In this document: positions 53,887 through 64,000 of the stretch, in pieces
How the letters are laid out: each line of letters opens with the position of its first letter
How positions within the stretch are numbered: the stretch's first letter is position 1
Origin: Pseudo-nitzschia pungens
Taxonomy: Eukaryota > Bacillariophyta > Bacillariophyceae > Bacillariales > Bacillariaceae
Reading direction: 5' to 3'
DNA length: 64,000 nt
Assembly (NCBI GenBank): GCA_037355855.1
Contig: CM074765.1
Span: 1,550,001 to 1,614,000 of the forward strand
Notes under the pieces: generated by a model
The model's input: the letters and a program-made list of their open reading frames with translations, nothing else
What the model was told of the DNA's origin: nothing
Database searches by the model: none
Made by a program: the position numbers and the translations under genes

Positions 53887-54381
53887 TTAGAGATTGTCCA
53901 GATACACCTGGGCACCCCATCGAATGTCGTCGCCGTAGTCGGCTTTCTTGCCGGTTTGCAGAATTGCGTTGTTGGTTCCGGGCATTTCTTCCGCTGCAAA
54001 CACAGTCGTAGTTGTAGTTGTAGTTGTCGTCGTCGGCTCGTCGTCGTCGTCTTCGTCGCTGGCGATGCTCAGGTGGTCGAGATATCCACCGTACATTGGA
54101 TGTTTGTACCCGGCCCATCCCGCTCCAAAATGGTCCTTCGCGTAGTGTTCTTCCGGCGTCTCTGCCATGGTCTGTTCCGGAGTCCTTTCGAAAGGAAACG
54201 AGGACGACCCGAGATCATGCAAGGGCTCGGACGAGAGAGAATCCAAGTAATGGCTGTGCACGCTCGTGGTTCGGATTGGATTCGAGTCTCTGCCGATGCC
54301 AAGTGGCTCTCGCTGGAAGCCGTTCACTGTCGTGGCAGCAAGCGCCAAGGCCGAAACCAAAAACACCGCACGAGTCCCCAT
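53887..54381 (-). CDS. Small protein with signal peptide and repeated YLD motif
   Basis: 164 residues from ATG 54381 to TAG 53887-53889. The open frame extends to 54534, but this ATG begins a clear signal peptide (MGTRAVFLVSALALAATTVNG), followed by F-Q-R. A G|F junction is compatible with a plastid bipartite presequence and also with plain secretion. The mature part has a conserved-looking block GAGWAGYKHPMYGGYLDHLS, an acidic run and a Thr run (about ten Thr, from a GTTGTA-type microsatellite), and ends in WGAQVYLDNL. The motif Y-L-D-x-L therefore occurs twice. I do not recognise the family. A thylakoid or antenna-associated linker is conceivable but is only a guess. Confidence 0.6.
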   Translation of the reverse strand: MGTRAVFLVSALALAATTVNGFQREPLGIGRDSNPIRTTSVHSHYLDSLSSEPLHDLGSSSFPFERTPEQTMAETPEEHYAKDHFGAGWAGYKHPMYGGYLDHLSIASDEDDDDEPTTTTTTTTTTVFAAEEMPGTNNAILQTGKKADYGDDIRWGAQVYLDNL

Positions 54382-55506
54382 CCGTGTGATCTTGTTTGTC
54401 TCCGTTCCAACAATCATCGTCGAACCAAGCAGGCCCAAGAGAGGATTCGCGAACGATGGAGAGATGTCGCTCACTCGGAAGGTACGGAGTGTTTGTGGTG
54501 CTGCTAACTTTGACGTTGCTGCTGATGCATGCAACGAATGTTTAATAGACGTACGTTAATTTTTATCACCGATACGAAGGAAGAATACGGATCGGGATCG
54601 GTGGAGGACTCTGAAGGTCGTCGTGCGATTTTCAGAGATCACCGTCGATGGATGAATGAATCACATTTGCAGAACAATTCTTTCATCTCTCTCAACTCAC
54701 AACAACACCCCCAACCAAATTCGACGAAAGTCCGTTCGTTTCTGCGCTGTCGCGCCGTCTTTTTTGTGAGAAAAACGAACCAATATTTTTTTACTATCGA
54801 TGAAAAATCCGAGCGCGCAATTTTCGAAATTCGTTCCTTCACTCAAACGAGTCAAACAATAGGTAAGGTACGGTAAACGAGAGTGGTAAACCTTACACTA
54901 GTATTTTCGATTCCGATCCTCCACCTGGAAACCAAGCGGGAAGACAACGCAGACGCATCGAACTAAACAGTTTGTCGCGTCGCACCGTATTGGTGAACAG
55001 AATAAGTTGAAGAAGGAACACACGGTTCGTACGTGACGGAAAATGTAACGCCATACTTGGAGCGCTTTCATGATTGTGCGACAAGATTTTCTGTGAATCG
55101 CCGCTTGTCACAGGATAGATACACGAGGAGCTAACGATCGACCGCAACGCAGTTGAGTCGAGAGTACGAAACCAGTACTCGTGCTTCTAGGTACGACGCC
55201 CAAAAAACCCGCTTCAGCTTTCAAGGTCTCACTAAACGCTCTTTCGTTCTTGGGGGAACAACTTGCGACATCGATCCATTCGTCTTTGACCAGAAGCAAC
55301 TCTCTCGTCGAATTCATTTGTGTCGAATCGAATCGAATCGAATTCAATCCGATCGAATCGAATCCAATTACCGAATCGAATCGAATCGAATCCGTGCACT
55401 GAAGATCCGTCGTGAATCGTTTGCATTGGAACTTTTTTCACTAATAGTCCGACTTTCAATCTACTTCACAGGCAGCATCGAACAGCAGCAGAGCAACCAT
55501 TCCAAT
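54382..55506. other. Divergent promoter region and GluRS 5' UTR
   Basis: Lies between a minus-strand gene and plus-strand GluRS, so it serves both promoters. It contains GGTAAGGTACGGTAAAC near 54861 and a CGAAT/ATCGA repeat at 55323-55393, in the presumed GluRS 5' UTR. An open frame here (55153-55653) reads into GluRS exon 1 but has no start before ATG 55507 that makes a better signal peptide. Confidence 0.55.
55323..55393. repeat. (TCGAA)n degenerate microsatellite
   Basis: Imperfect pentanucleotide repeat of TCGAA, about 70 bp long, upstream of GluRS. Confidence 0.9.
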
Positions 55507-58496
55507 ATGCGTTTCACCGTCATGACTGTCTTGGCAGCGGCATTAATGTGCAGGACCAGATTTGCGATGGTAGGTTTCCACAGAATTCAAGAGTCAACAA
55601 GGCAATTATTTCGGAACGGAAAAGAACTAAAGAACAACCACCAGTGGTTGTAAACAAGGTCTACCGAAACACAGTTGATGCTCACGGGTTGTCGTGCGTT
55701 TTTCTTTTCGCATCTTTCATGGTCTCGCTGAATTCGACCGAAATTGGATCTGGTTCCTCTCACATCAAATGCTGTCCTTGAATTCGAAAATCTTTCAATT
55801 TTCTGCTGCGCAATGGCCGATTGAATGTGTGTACACGCCCATCGGCACCAATGGACTGGTAAATCGTCCCATGCTTTGGATGTCGCTGGTAATCTGTGCC
55901 AACAACGAATGATCCGGTGGTCCATTGCGAACCAAATTCATTTATTTTTTGTTTCCTTTGTCAGGCCTTTGTGCGGCCATCGTCCACGTACAGTGGCAAA
56001 AAAGCAGCCCCGGCCGCTGTCGGCGCGGGACTGAGACGAGCCCGGCCCAAGGCCAACTCGGAATCCCTCTTTCGGCTGATCGATCAGCTCCAGCAGGAAG
56101 AAGGCAAATTCCTGGACATTCGACACGGGTCTCTTTATTCGGCAACCGCTTCGGAAAGCGAAACAATCGGTGCCATTGGCAACGAGCCACAGCTTCCACC
56201 GACCTTCCCCCTAGCCGGAAAGAATGTCCTGGAGGTTCCTCCCCGTCTGCGGTTTGCTCCCTCTCCCACCGGTAGTTTGCACGTTGGTGGAGCCAGAACC
56301 GCCCTTTACAACTGGTTGCTCGCCCAAAAGGGCCAATTGGACTTTCCCAACAGCGAATCCGCGTTTGTTTTGCGTGTCGAAGATACCGATTTGGCTCGAT
56401 CCACCAAGGAATCGGAACAATCCGTCCTGGAAGACTTGCGGTGGTTGGGAATGATTTGGGACGAGGGTCCCAAGGACTTTGTCGATTGCTCCGGATACGG
56501 ACCCTACCGCCAATCCGAGCGAGGAAACATTTACATCCAGGCGGCCGAAAAGTTGTTGCAGGAAGGAAAGGCCTACCGATGCTTCTGCACCAACGAGGAG
56601 CTCGAGGAAATGAAGGCCCAGCAAGAGGCCGCCGGAATTCCTCCCCGATACGACGGGCGATGGAGGGACGCTCCCGAGGAGGAAGTCAACAAGATGTTGG
56701 ACGCGGGAAAGCCCTACACCGTCCGTTTCAAGGTTCCCGAGGGATCTCGAGTCGTCATTGACGATGCCGTCCGTGGAACCGTTGCATGGGATGCCGAAGC
56801 CACCGTCGGAGACTTTATTTTGTTGCGATCCAATGGGGTTCCCGTCTACAACTTTTGCGTCGCCGTCGACGATGCCCTCATGGGAATTTCCACCGTCGTT
56901 CGTGCCGAGGAGCATCTTACCAACACCGTTCGACAGGGATTGGTTCTCGATTCTCTTGGAGCCCCTCGTCCCCAGTACGCCCACTGCTCGCTGATCTTGG
57001 GAGAAGACAAGCAAAAACTCTCCAAGCGACACGGAGCTACCTCGTGCAACCAATTCCGATTGGACGGATTTTTGCCCGATGCAATGATCAACTATTTGGC
57101 CTTGTTGGGATGGAACGACGGTACCGATAATGAAATTTTCACCCGCGACGAGCTGATCGAGGCCTTCGATTTGAACCGCGTCGTCAAGTCTCCCTCGGTC
57201 TTCGACATGGAAAAATTGAGATGGGTGAATCAACAACACATGAAACTTATGGCCCTCGAAGACATTGTTGAACTCGTCAAGGACCAATTCGAAGTCGAGG
57301 ATTTGCTCAAGGAGGGTGCTACCAAGTCCGATTTGGCTCTTGTTGACATGGCCTTTGCAACTACCACGTTGGCACGGGAGCGAATGCAAACGACAAAGGA
57401 TGCCGTCGTGAACGCCAAGACCGTTTTGGGATACGATCTGCCTTCGACCTTTGCCGAAATCAAGGACCCCGAGGCCAAGTCCATGATCGAGCAAGGAAAC
57501 TTCTTCAAATTGGCTCAGCGGATACTTGCCGAATACGACGCCGGTGAACTGCCCTTGCCAAATGCCGAGAGTCCCATGGAGACTTTCCAAGAAGACAAGT
57601 GCGATTTCACCAAAACGTATCAAGGCTACATGAAGAAGCTGGCGAAGGAAAACGGTGTCAAAGGAAAGAATCTGTTCCACCCTGTACGATTGGCTCTGAC
57701 CGGTGAAATGAGCGGACAAGATGTCACTAAGCAACTGGCTTTGTTGTCTGTTGCAACCAGTGAAAACAGCGTTGTCGATGCCGAAAAGGCCGGGATTGTC
57801 CCGGTTGCCGAGCGCATGGAGAAACTCCGATCGTTCTGCGGAAGCATTCCCGAAGAATTCCGTCAACCCAAGGCCAAGGAGGAAAAGAAACAGAAGGATG
57901 GCAAGGCTGCTTCCTCTGACAAACAGTCCGCAGAAGCTGCTGCTCCCGTAGCCGCTGTTAAGGATCCCAAGGATGACTACGAGGGACCTCCCATCACAGC
58001 TCTTGATATTCGAGTTGGAAAGATCAACAAGGTCGAGAAACACCCCGAAGCCGACAAATTGTATATTGAAGAAATTGATGTCGGTGAGGACGAGCCTAGA
58101 ACTATTCTTTCCGGTCTTCAACCGTACCTCAAGGAGGAAGATCTTCAAGATCGGTTGTGCTTGGTTTTGTGCAACCTGAAGGCACGAAAAATGGTTGGAA
58201 TCTCAAGTCATGGAATGGTGTTGTGCGCCTCTAATGCCGACCATACGGTTGTCAAATTGGTCAACCCACCCATTGATGCCAAGATTGGAGAACGCATTAC
58301 TGTGCCCGATTTTGATTTCGAGGGGGAGGATGCTGAGCCCTTTGCCGAAAACAAGATCGGAAAGAAAAAGGTTTTTGAAAAGATTGCCCCCTATTTGGTA
58401 ACCTCCAAGTATGGTGTTCCTGAATTCTTGGGTCGGCCGTTGATGACCAGTTCGGGAGTCTGCACAAGTTCCATTCCAGACGGAACTGTTAGCTAG
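55507..58496 (+). CDS. Plastid glutamyl-tRNA synthetase fused to an EMAPII-type tRNA-binding domain
   Basis: Two exons, 55507-55569 and 55965-58496, phase 0 (ATG|GTAGGT and TTTGTCAG|GCC), giving 864 residues. Exon 1 encodes a signal peptide (MRFTVMTVLAAALMCRTRFAM) and exon 2 opens AFVRPSS, an A|F plastid-type junction with a Lys/Arg/Ser-rich transit region. The class I GluRS core of bacterial/organellar type follows: RFAPSPTGSLHVGGARTALY near 116-135 (HIGH motif as HVGG) and DKQKLSKRHG near 368 (KMSKS). It charges tRNA-Glu for translation and, in plastids, for tetrapyrrole synthesis. After the anticodon-binding region and a Lys/Ala linker, residues about 694-864 (ITALDIRVGKI, HPEADKLYIEEIDVG, ARKMVGISSHGMVL) form an EMAPII/Arc1p C-terminal tRNA-binding domain. 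Organellar GluRS normally lacks this domain. Confidence 0.92.
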
Positions 58497-59598
58497 ATTA
58501 GACTAAGAAATTAGCAAAAACATGAATTCTAAATATTCCTAAATGGTAGTTAATGCTTTCTTCTCACCAAATATCCCGACTACTCTTTTCCACCAAAATT
58601 GTGATAGAGACTTCGTAATTTATCTCATGTCTTCCATTGGCATCCAAGGGAAACGGCTAGTTACAAGATCAATCCGCTACAGAAGGAATAAACTGATGCT
58701 ACCGTGCCAGTACTGTCTCGCCCTGGTAGCGCTGGTAGTGGGTACCGTAACCTTACGGTGCCTACTCGTATGTAACTTATGTATGACCGGATAAGGTTAC
58801 CTTCGAAACACCTTATTCGTAACAGTTGATGAAAATAATAATACGCGGTAACTTCCAACATGCGTTGGGAAGATGGGGTAAGACCTTTTAAAATCAATGT
58901 GGGTTTGGCATAACATTTCGATTTTCTGGTATGGGAATGATAAGGAATGACTTAAGTTTTAGCGTAACATTAAGTTACTTCGTACAACTACCTGGTAATT
59001 TACTGCACAACACGTTTGTCACATAAACCACGAATACAGAAAAGCTTCCTAGGTGTACACGTAAGTTACTTGTATTTTCTAGTCGTATTCGTATGCTCGA
59101 ATACGGATAATCCTGAATTCTTTTTACGAACGTAACTTACTCCTAAACCTTACCGGCAGGCGCAAAATACCAGGTCTCTCCACAATCGTAGCAGAGGGCG
59201 AAAGGAGCTAAGTTAGTCGATATTATTCTAATTTGGATGACTGGGTTGACATCATTGGACGAGATGTAATTTAAACGTACGTCAGCGATCATCAGAAAAC
59301 GAGTTGAAAGATCGCGCGGTGCGAACAATCGTTTGCAATCAACGTGTTGTTGTACGTAGGTTAACGTGTTGTGTGTTAGTGACGACAACTGATTCAGCAT
59401 CCAAACGCATCACGACCGTATTTGTGTGTGTGGTGTTCTCATCGAACTTCGCCGTGAACAGTGGGGGTACGTACGGCTGAAGGTTGGTATCCAAGAAGTT
59501 TGTGTACCTGCAACGACAATAGCATCTATTATTAGACACTCACCATCTGCACTGTTGTCAACCTTGTGATCACAATTCGTTCGGACAGCAATTGAAAA
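58497..59598. other. Intergenic between GluRS and FNR
   Basis: No gene. The palindrome-like ACCGTAACCTTACGGT lies at 58744-58759, with GATAAGGTTACC near 58791 and AGTTACTTCGTAC near 58973. The last 200 bp should hold the FNR promoter. Confidence 0.6.
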
Positions 59599-60954
59599 AT
59601 GAAGACCTTTTTCTGCCTCGCTACTGTTTTGGCTTCGGCCTCCGCCTTTGCCCCTGCTTCGAAGCCTGCCTTCAGGTATGCATAAACATTCGTATGAGCT
59701 AGCCGTTGACAGATGCAACCCCGAAAAAAGAGCGCCGACCGATAGTCGACTGCATCTATGCATAGGGAAGAGAATGAAGCAACGAAATATGGTTGTGATC
59801 CCTATCTGGTCTTCGACTTTCAATCGTTCTCCCCTATCTGGTCTTCGACTTTCAATCGTTCTCTAATAAACAGAGTGTGATGGAGTTCGACGGAAGGAAA
59901 ACAGGTCCGAGATCAGGCCTGCGGGAATCACATGTCGACGGTCGCATGCTCAGGACTCAATCTACTGATGATTTTCTGACGACGCTCTTCCTTGTTGTTT
60001 TCTCACTATAGCACTCAAATTGCCGCCGAGGATTTCCTTGAGGCCGAGCCTTACTATGACCAATCCACTGTTCCTGTGAACGTCTACAAGAACAAGGCTC
60101 CCTTCACTGGAAAGGTTGTCTCCACCAAGCGCATTGTCGGACCCCAGGCCACTGGAGAGACCTGCCACATCATCATCGACCACGATGGAGATTTCCCTTA
60201 CTGGGAAGGTCAATCCTGGGGTGTCATCCCCCCTGGAACCCGAGAGAAGGACGGAAAGCCCCACTCCGTTCGTCTTTACTCCATCGCCTCCTCTCGTTAC
60301 GGAGACGACATGACCGGAAAGACCGGATCCCTTTGTGTTCGTCGTGCCACTTACTGGTGCCCTGAGCTCAAGGCTGAGGATCCCGCTAAGAAGGGAGTCT
60401 GCTCCAACTTCTTGTGCGACACCCAGCCTGGTGATGAGGTTTCCATGACCGGACCTGCCGGAAAGGTCATGCTCATGCCTGAGGAAGACCCCAAGACCGA
60501 TTTGATCATGGTTGCCACCGGAACTGGAATTGCCCCTTACCGTGGATTCATCCGCCGTCTCTTCGCCGAGGACACCCCTGCCGCCCAGGCCTACAAGGGA
60601 CAAGCCTGGTTGTTCCTTGGAGTTGCCAACTCTGACGCTCTCCTTTACGACGACGAATTCCAAGAGGCCAAGAAGAAGTTCCCTGAAAACTTCCGTCTTG
60701 ACTACGCCCTCTCCCGTGAACAAACCAACGCCAAGGGAGGAAAGATGTACATCCAAGACAAGGTCGAGGAATACGCCGATGAAGTTTTCGAGAAGCTCGA
60801 AAACGGAGCCCACATCTACTTCTGCGGTCTTAAGGGTATGATGCCTGGAATCCAAGACATGCTCAAGGGAGTTGCTGAGGCCAAGGGTCTTGACTTCGAT
60901 GAATGGCTCAAGGGCTTGAAGAAGGCCAAGCAATGGCACGTTGAAGTCTACTAA
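59599..60954 (+). CDS. petH: Ferredoxin-NADP+ reductase, plastid
   Basis: Transfers electrons from reduced ferredoxin to NADP+ at the end of the light reactions, using FAD, in the plastid stroma or at the thylakoid. Exons 59599-59675 and 60012-60954 (TTCAG|GTATGC, ACTATAG|CACT, phase 2), 339 residues. Exon 1 is the bipartite presequence: [20 protein letters not shown], a textbook ASAFAP motif. The FAD-binding motif [12 protein letters not shown] is near residue 113, the cysteine-bearing GVCSNFLCD follows, the NADP-binding [10 protein letters not shown] is near 196, and the C-terminus is WHVEVY with the aromatic Tyr that stacks on FAD. No phycobilisome-linker domain is present. Codons are strongly biased, as in highly expressed genes. 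The intron contains a 32-bp tandem duplication (59800-59863). Confidence 0.97.
59800..59863. repeat. 32-bp tandem duplication in the FNR intron
   Basis: CCCTATCTGGTCTTCGACTT starts at 59800 and again at 59832. The two copies appear identical, suggesting a recent duplication. Confidence 0.93.
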
Positions 60955-62922
60955 GCAGGACAACGCCTCGAATATTGCAAGTAGTCGATGGGTTGTACAA
61001 CATGATTCGAAGTTCTTAGTAGCGCTATTTATTCTTTTCTACTACTACAGTTTTCGTACGTACGATTAGTGCTACCTTGCCTTGTGTAGACGATAGATCT
61101 AGAAACTCTTGATCGTAGGTGAAATCACACATCTGTCGCAGACGATACATATCGTTTCCGGCGCAGCGAAAAGTATTGGATGAACTACACTGTGCCATCA
61201 TTTCGTGAGATCTTGTGAAGAACTACCACCACTAGTAGTTGTGGAGTGAGAAACGTGTGCAATTTTTTATGGATGAAAAGAAATCTTAGGTTTCGAGAGT
61301 TTTCTTACCCGGAATACACAATTTTGTTCAGTATTACCTACAACCAACAAGGGATCGATCTCCAACCTCAGATTTCGAGAGTCATCTTACCCGGAGTATC
61401 CACAACTTTCTCCAGTACCTATCAACAGGGGACCCATCCTCTGAAACAAAGTTGATAGTGTCATGATGCCATAAGGAGTTGGAAATTTAGAAATATTGAT
61501 AGAAAAACAGTTCCATTACCTAATTTTCTATTCATGTCAACCAAAATCTGTATGCTGTCTGCACTAAAGTTTATTGTTTTGGTATCATTGTTGTTACACA
61601 GGCATGCAGTGCCACCTCAACTATTGCATGAAAAAGATGCATTTCCCCATTACACCCAAGTAGACCAGGAATCATAACTGCAAACACACCAACCAGTGCA
61701 GAGTGTTTGTTGAATGATTTCTTCACCCTTCTTGCCAGCAATCGTTGCATGGATCAATATTCAAAGCGTGGGCTTTGTGCCCAAAAGACTTGTTTCAGAT
61801 GCTCTGATCATAAGTGTCTATGAAAAATTCTGCTGTGCACAGATTCAATTCTCATGACTCCATTTTGTATTGGCTAAAAGAGAATGAAAGCTTATCTATC
61901 CCAAACAACAATGCTATAATATACAATACTGGTAGTATTATATTCTTCTCAATTTCCACTCGGCTGGCTTCTTGCAAAAAACACTTTTGCTGCTAACCTA
62001 CAAGGGTCTTTGTAGAGGCAATAACATTAAGATACCATAACTCAATGGAATCCACTTGCAATTCTAGTACAAAAGGGTGACAACAAAAAACCCACTTTGG
62101 TCCATTCTTCACACAATCATAATGTAGTGATGCTGAAAGAACAAAATTGAACCAAATCACCAAGAACAACTACTAAGTGGATTAGTGGATCCTCAACCCT
62201 TGACAAGTAGTAGTAAGAGAAAGTTAGTAGCCAGCAATTACATGAATGGAGGAAACAAGAAGTTTCTCAACAAGTACTAGTACTACTACTAATAGTGGAT
62301 ACCAATTCTTGATAGATCTAATGAAAGAACATTTGTAATTCAAACAGAGCCAACGTCCCTAAAATGATTACGACTACGAGTAAGAAGGTTACTTACGAAC
62401 GGCAGCAATTCCTTTTGTTTTTTAAAATTTTAAAACAGAAGGAATGTTCACAATAGTAATGACGAAGAAAGATTTTAATTTGCCTGTGACTGGTACGTAA
62501 TTACTGTACCGTAACCTTACTCTGAAGACTGTTACTCCATGTCACTCGGATAGAAAATCGAGCACAAAACAAAGTTACCGGATGGGAAAAAGAATCCTTT
62601 TCAGTAGCAGTTTTCTGATTAATTATTACTGTACGGTAATCCTTACGGTAAGGTTACACCTTCGTAAGAAACGATGGACTCATTACACCGTTTAGCAGGC
62701 GTTTCCATATTATCTCTAACCTTAATTCTATTGTTCCAGCGCGCGATTCGCACGATACCGTACGATAGAACTTCACAATCGAATGAAACCTTCGTGGATC
62801 GTCATCGACAGATTGTTTGCTGGCCTCGATTCCTTCGCATCAAAACAACAAAACGACGTGAATGAATCAATCGAGCACAATCCGTATTGATTTTCCACAC
62901 CAATCACAATACATCGTCCACC
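60955..62922. other. Intergenic between FNR and ClpP
   Basis: No gene. Near the FNR 3' side, two diverged copies of about 81 bp start with TTTCGAGAGTTTTC (about 61290) and TTTCGAGAGTCATC (about 61372). Two intergenic words lie near the ClpP promoter: GTAACCTTAC 62511-62520 and GTAAGGTTAC 62648-62657. Confidence 0.6.
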
Positions 62923-64000
62923 ATGAGACTGTCGCTTTCTGTCTGTCTTGCGGCTACCGCCGCCGCCTTTTGCCAGGGCTTCACTCCTATCACATCATCC
63001 ACACGACAAAGCACAGCGGTCCGATATTCTCCGGCCATGGGACCATGGACCATGATGCCCGACGAACCGACCCCCGAGGTGAGTTTTCTCGTATCCTCCA
63101 TTCCACGTGTCCGTACGAGTACGGGCGCGATAATATTCGTGCCGAGTTTTGAGGAATTTCCGCAGCAAGGGCGATCGGCAACAAGAACGAGCTCGTGACA
63201 AGATCACCATGACGGACGTTTTAGAAATCTTTGCATTGCATGGTGGTGTCGTCAAAATGCCTTTCGCGTTACTACTGCGATCATTTTGCACGTTTTCACT
63301 CATCAATCGCGGTCTCACAAAGAAACTATTTTCTTCCTTTTTACTTCGCATTCGTAATTTTGCGACGACGTGACGAAATAATAATAATGATATCCAACGA
63401 TATCCACTCATGCAAAATACGATGCCGCGTTCGCTTTCACGCCGGAAACGAAACCGCGTATGGTTATCGGTGTGTTGAACTTCGTTTACACTCGTCGGGA
63501 CGAAAACGAAATGGTTGTTCCATCCGATGAATGATGCACACAACAAATTCAAAAACCCGAATTTTAACGACAGGTCGACCCTCGTCGCCGCAACCCCGAC
63601 GAGCAACCACCTGCCGCTCCCGTCCGCATGCCCGTTATTGACACCGATGGTGGACAAATGGACGTTATCTCCCGACTCCTCAAGGACCGCATTCTTCTCT
63701 TGGGACAGGGCGTTGACGACGAGGTCGCCAACGTTTTGGTTGCCCAATTGTTGTACCTGGCCAACGAGGATCCCGAGAAGGACATCACCCTCTACATCAA
63801 CTCCCCCGGAGGTTCCGTTTCCGCCGGTATGGCCATTTACGACACCATGCAGTACGTTCCCTGCGATGTTTCCACCGTCTGCTTCGGAATGGCTGCCTCC
63901 ATGGGAGCCTTTTTGCTGGGAGCCGGTGCCAAGGGCAAGCGACGAGCTCTCCCCAACAGCCGCATCATGATCCACCAGCCCCTCGGAGGAGCCCAGGGTC
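62923..64000 (+). CDS. clpP: ATP-dependent Clp protease proteolytic subunit, nuclear-encoded plastid form (partial)
   Basis: Serine peptidase ring subunit of the Clp protease. Exons 62923-63078 and 63574 to beyond the window end, phase 0 (CCCGAG|GTGAGT, CGACAG|GTCGAC), 142 codons of exon 2 visible. Exon 1 encodes a signal peptide ([20 protein letters not shown]) and a Ser/Thr/Arg-rich transit peptide. The ClpP fold begins at [40 protein letters not shown] precedes the nucleophile Ser in GMAASMGAF (about residue 161), and the catalytic His is in [12 protein letters not shown] (about 186). The catalytic Asp lies outside the window. The A-F/G-F junction points to the plastid, but a mitochondrial form cannot be wholly excluded. 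Confidence 0.94.

Noticed and set aside
55153..55506. Upstream extension of GluRS exon 1
   Set aside because: Reads through a TCGAA microsatellite; ATG 55507 gives a proper signal peptide.
56211..58148. 645-codon minus-strand open frame opposite GluRS
   Set aside because: Antisense shadow; its length follows from the codon bias of GluRS.

Overview
This window looks like nuclear DNA of a photosynthetic stramenopile, most likely a diatom. Several genes carry a short signal peptide that runs into an A-F, G-F or similar motif, the bipartite plastid presequence of secondary red plastids (ferredoxin-NADP reductase, ClpP, an ABC-F ATPase, a glutamyl-tRNA synthetase). Spliceosomal GT-AG introns are present, the tRNAs are eukaryotic in form, and genes stand alone on both strands, separated by 1-4 kb of AT-richer DNA. 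The species cannot be named from the sequence.

Layout. 1-720: a 15-bp-unit minisatellite folded into an inverted repeat, then a transposase relic. 1937-3970: a large cysteine-rich protein. 4787-6448 (-): chaperonin CCT subunit gamma. 9130-10488 (-): TauE/SafE-family transporter. 11710-12950: a tandemly duplicated 590-bp foldback element. 13602-15586: mitochondrial processing peptidase beta. 17345-19258: plastid-type ABC-F ATPase. 20489-32315: a Ty3/gypsy LTR retrotransposon that carries a solo LTR in its leader and a complete second element inside its integrase region; every insertion has a 5-bp target duplication. 32454-34054 (-): thiol dioxygenase of the ADO/PCO oxygen-sensor family. 35749-38484 (-): DNAJC11-like J protein. 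39889-40070 (-) and 43338-43517 (+): two tRNA pairs (Lys-Gly and Ser-Pro) on either side of a mitochondrial carrier (41154-42353). 44974-47661 (-): DUF1769-like protein. 48830-50640: a hairpin-rich tandem-repeat locus with a 150-bp period. 52128-53327: NPPY-type methyltransferase. 53887-54381 (-): small secreted or plastid protein. 55507-58496: plastid GluRS fused to an EMAPII-type tRNA-binding domain. 59599-60954: FNR. 62923-64000: ClpP, cut by the window edge.

The genes do not form one pathway. Organelle function is over-represented: plastid electron transfer (FNR), plastid proteolysis (ClpP), plastid translation (GluRS, ABC-F), mitochondrial protein import (MPP-beta), mitochondrial membrane biology (DNAJC11-like) and mitochondrial transport (carrier). 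In four of these genes a single intron lies at or near the junction between the targeting peptide and the mature enzyme.

The most unusual items are the 150-bp hairpin array with apparent compensatory changes, the GluRS-EMAPII fusion, the three-event retrotransposon nest whose gag and pol frames are separated only by an in-frame UGA followed by AUG, the 87-bp-arm foldback element, and a short near-palindromic motif (GTAAGGTTAC) that recurs in almost every intergenic gap and was not seen in the coding sequences. Exon boundaries and similarity calls were made by eye.
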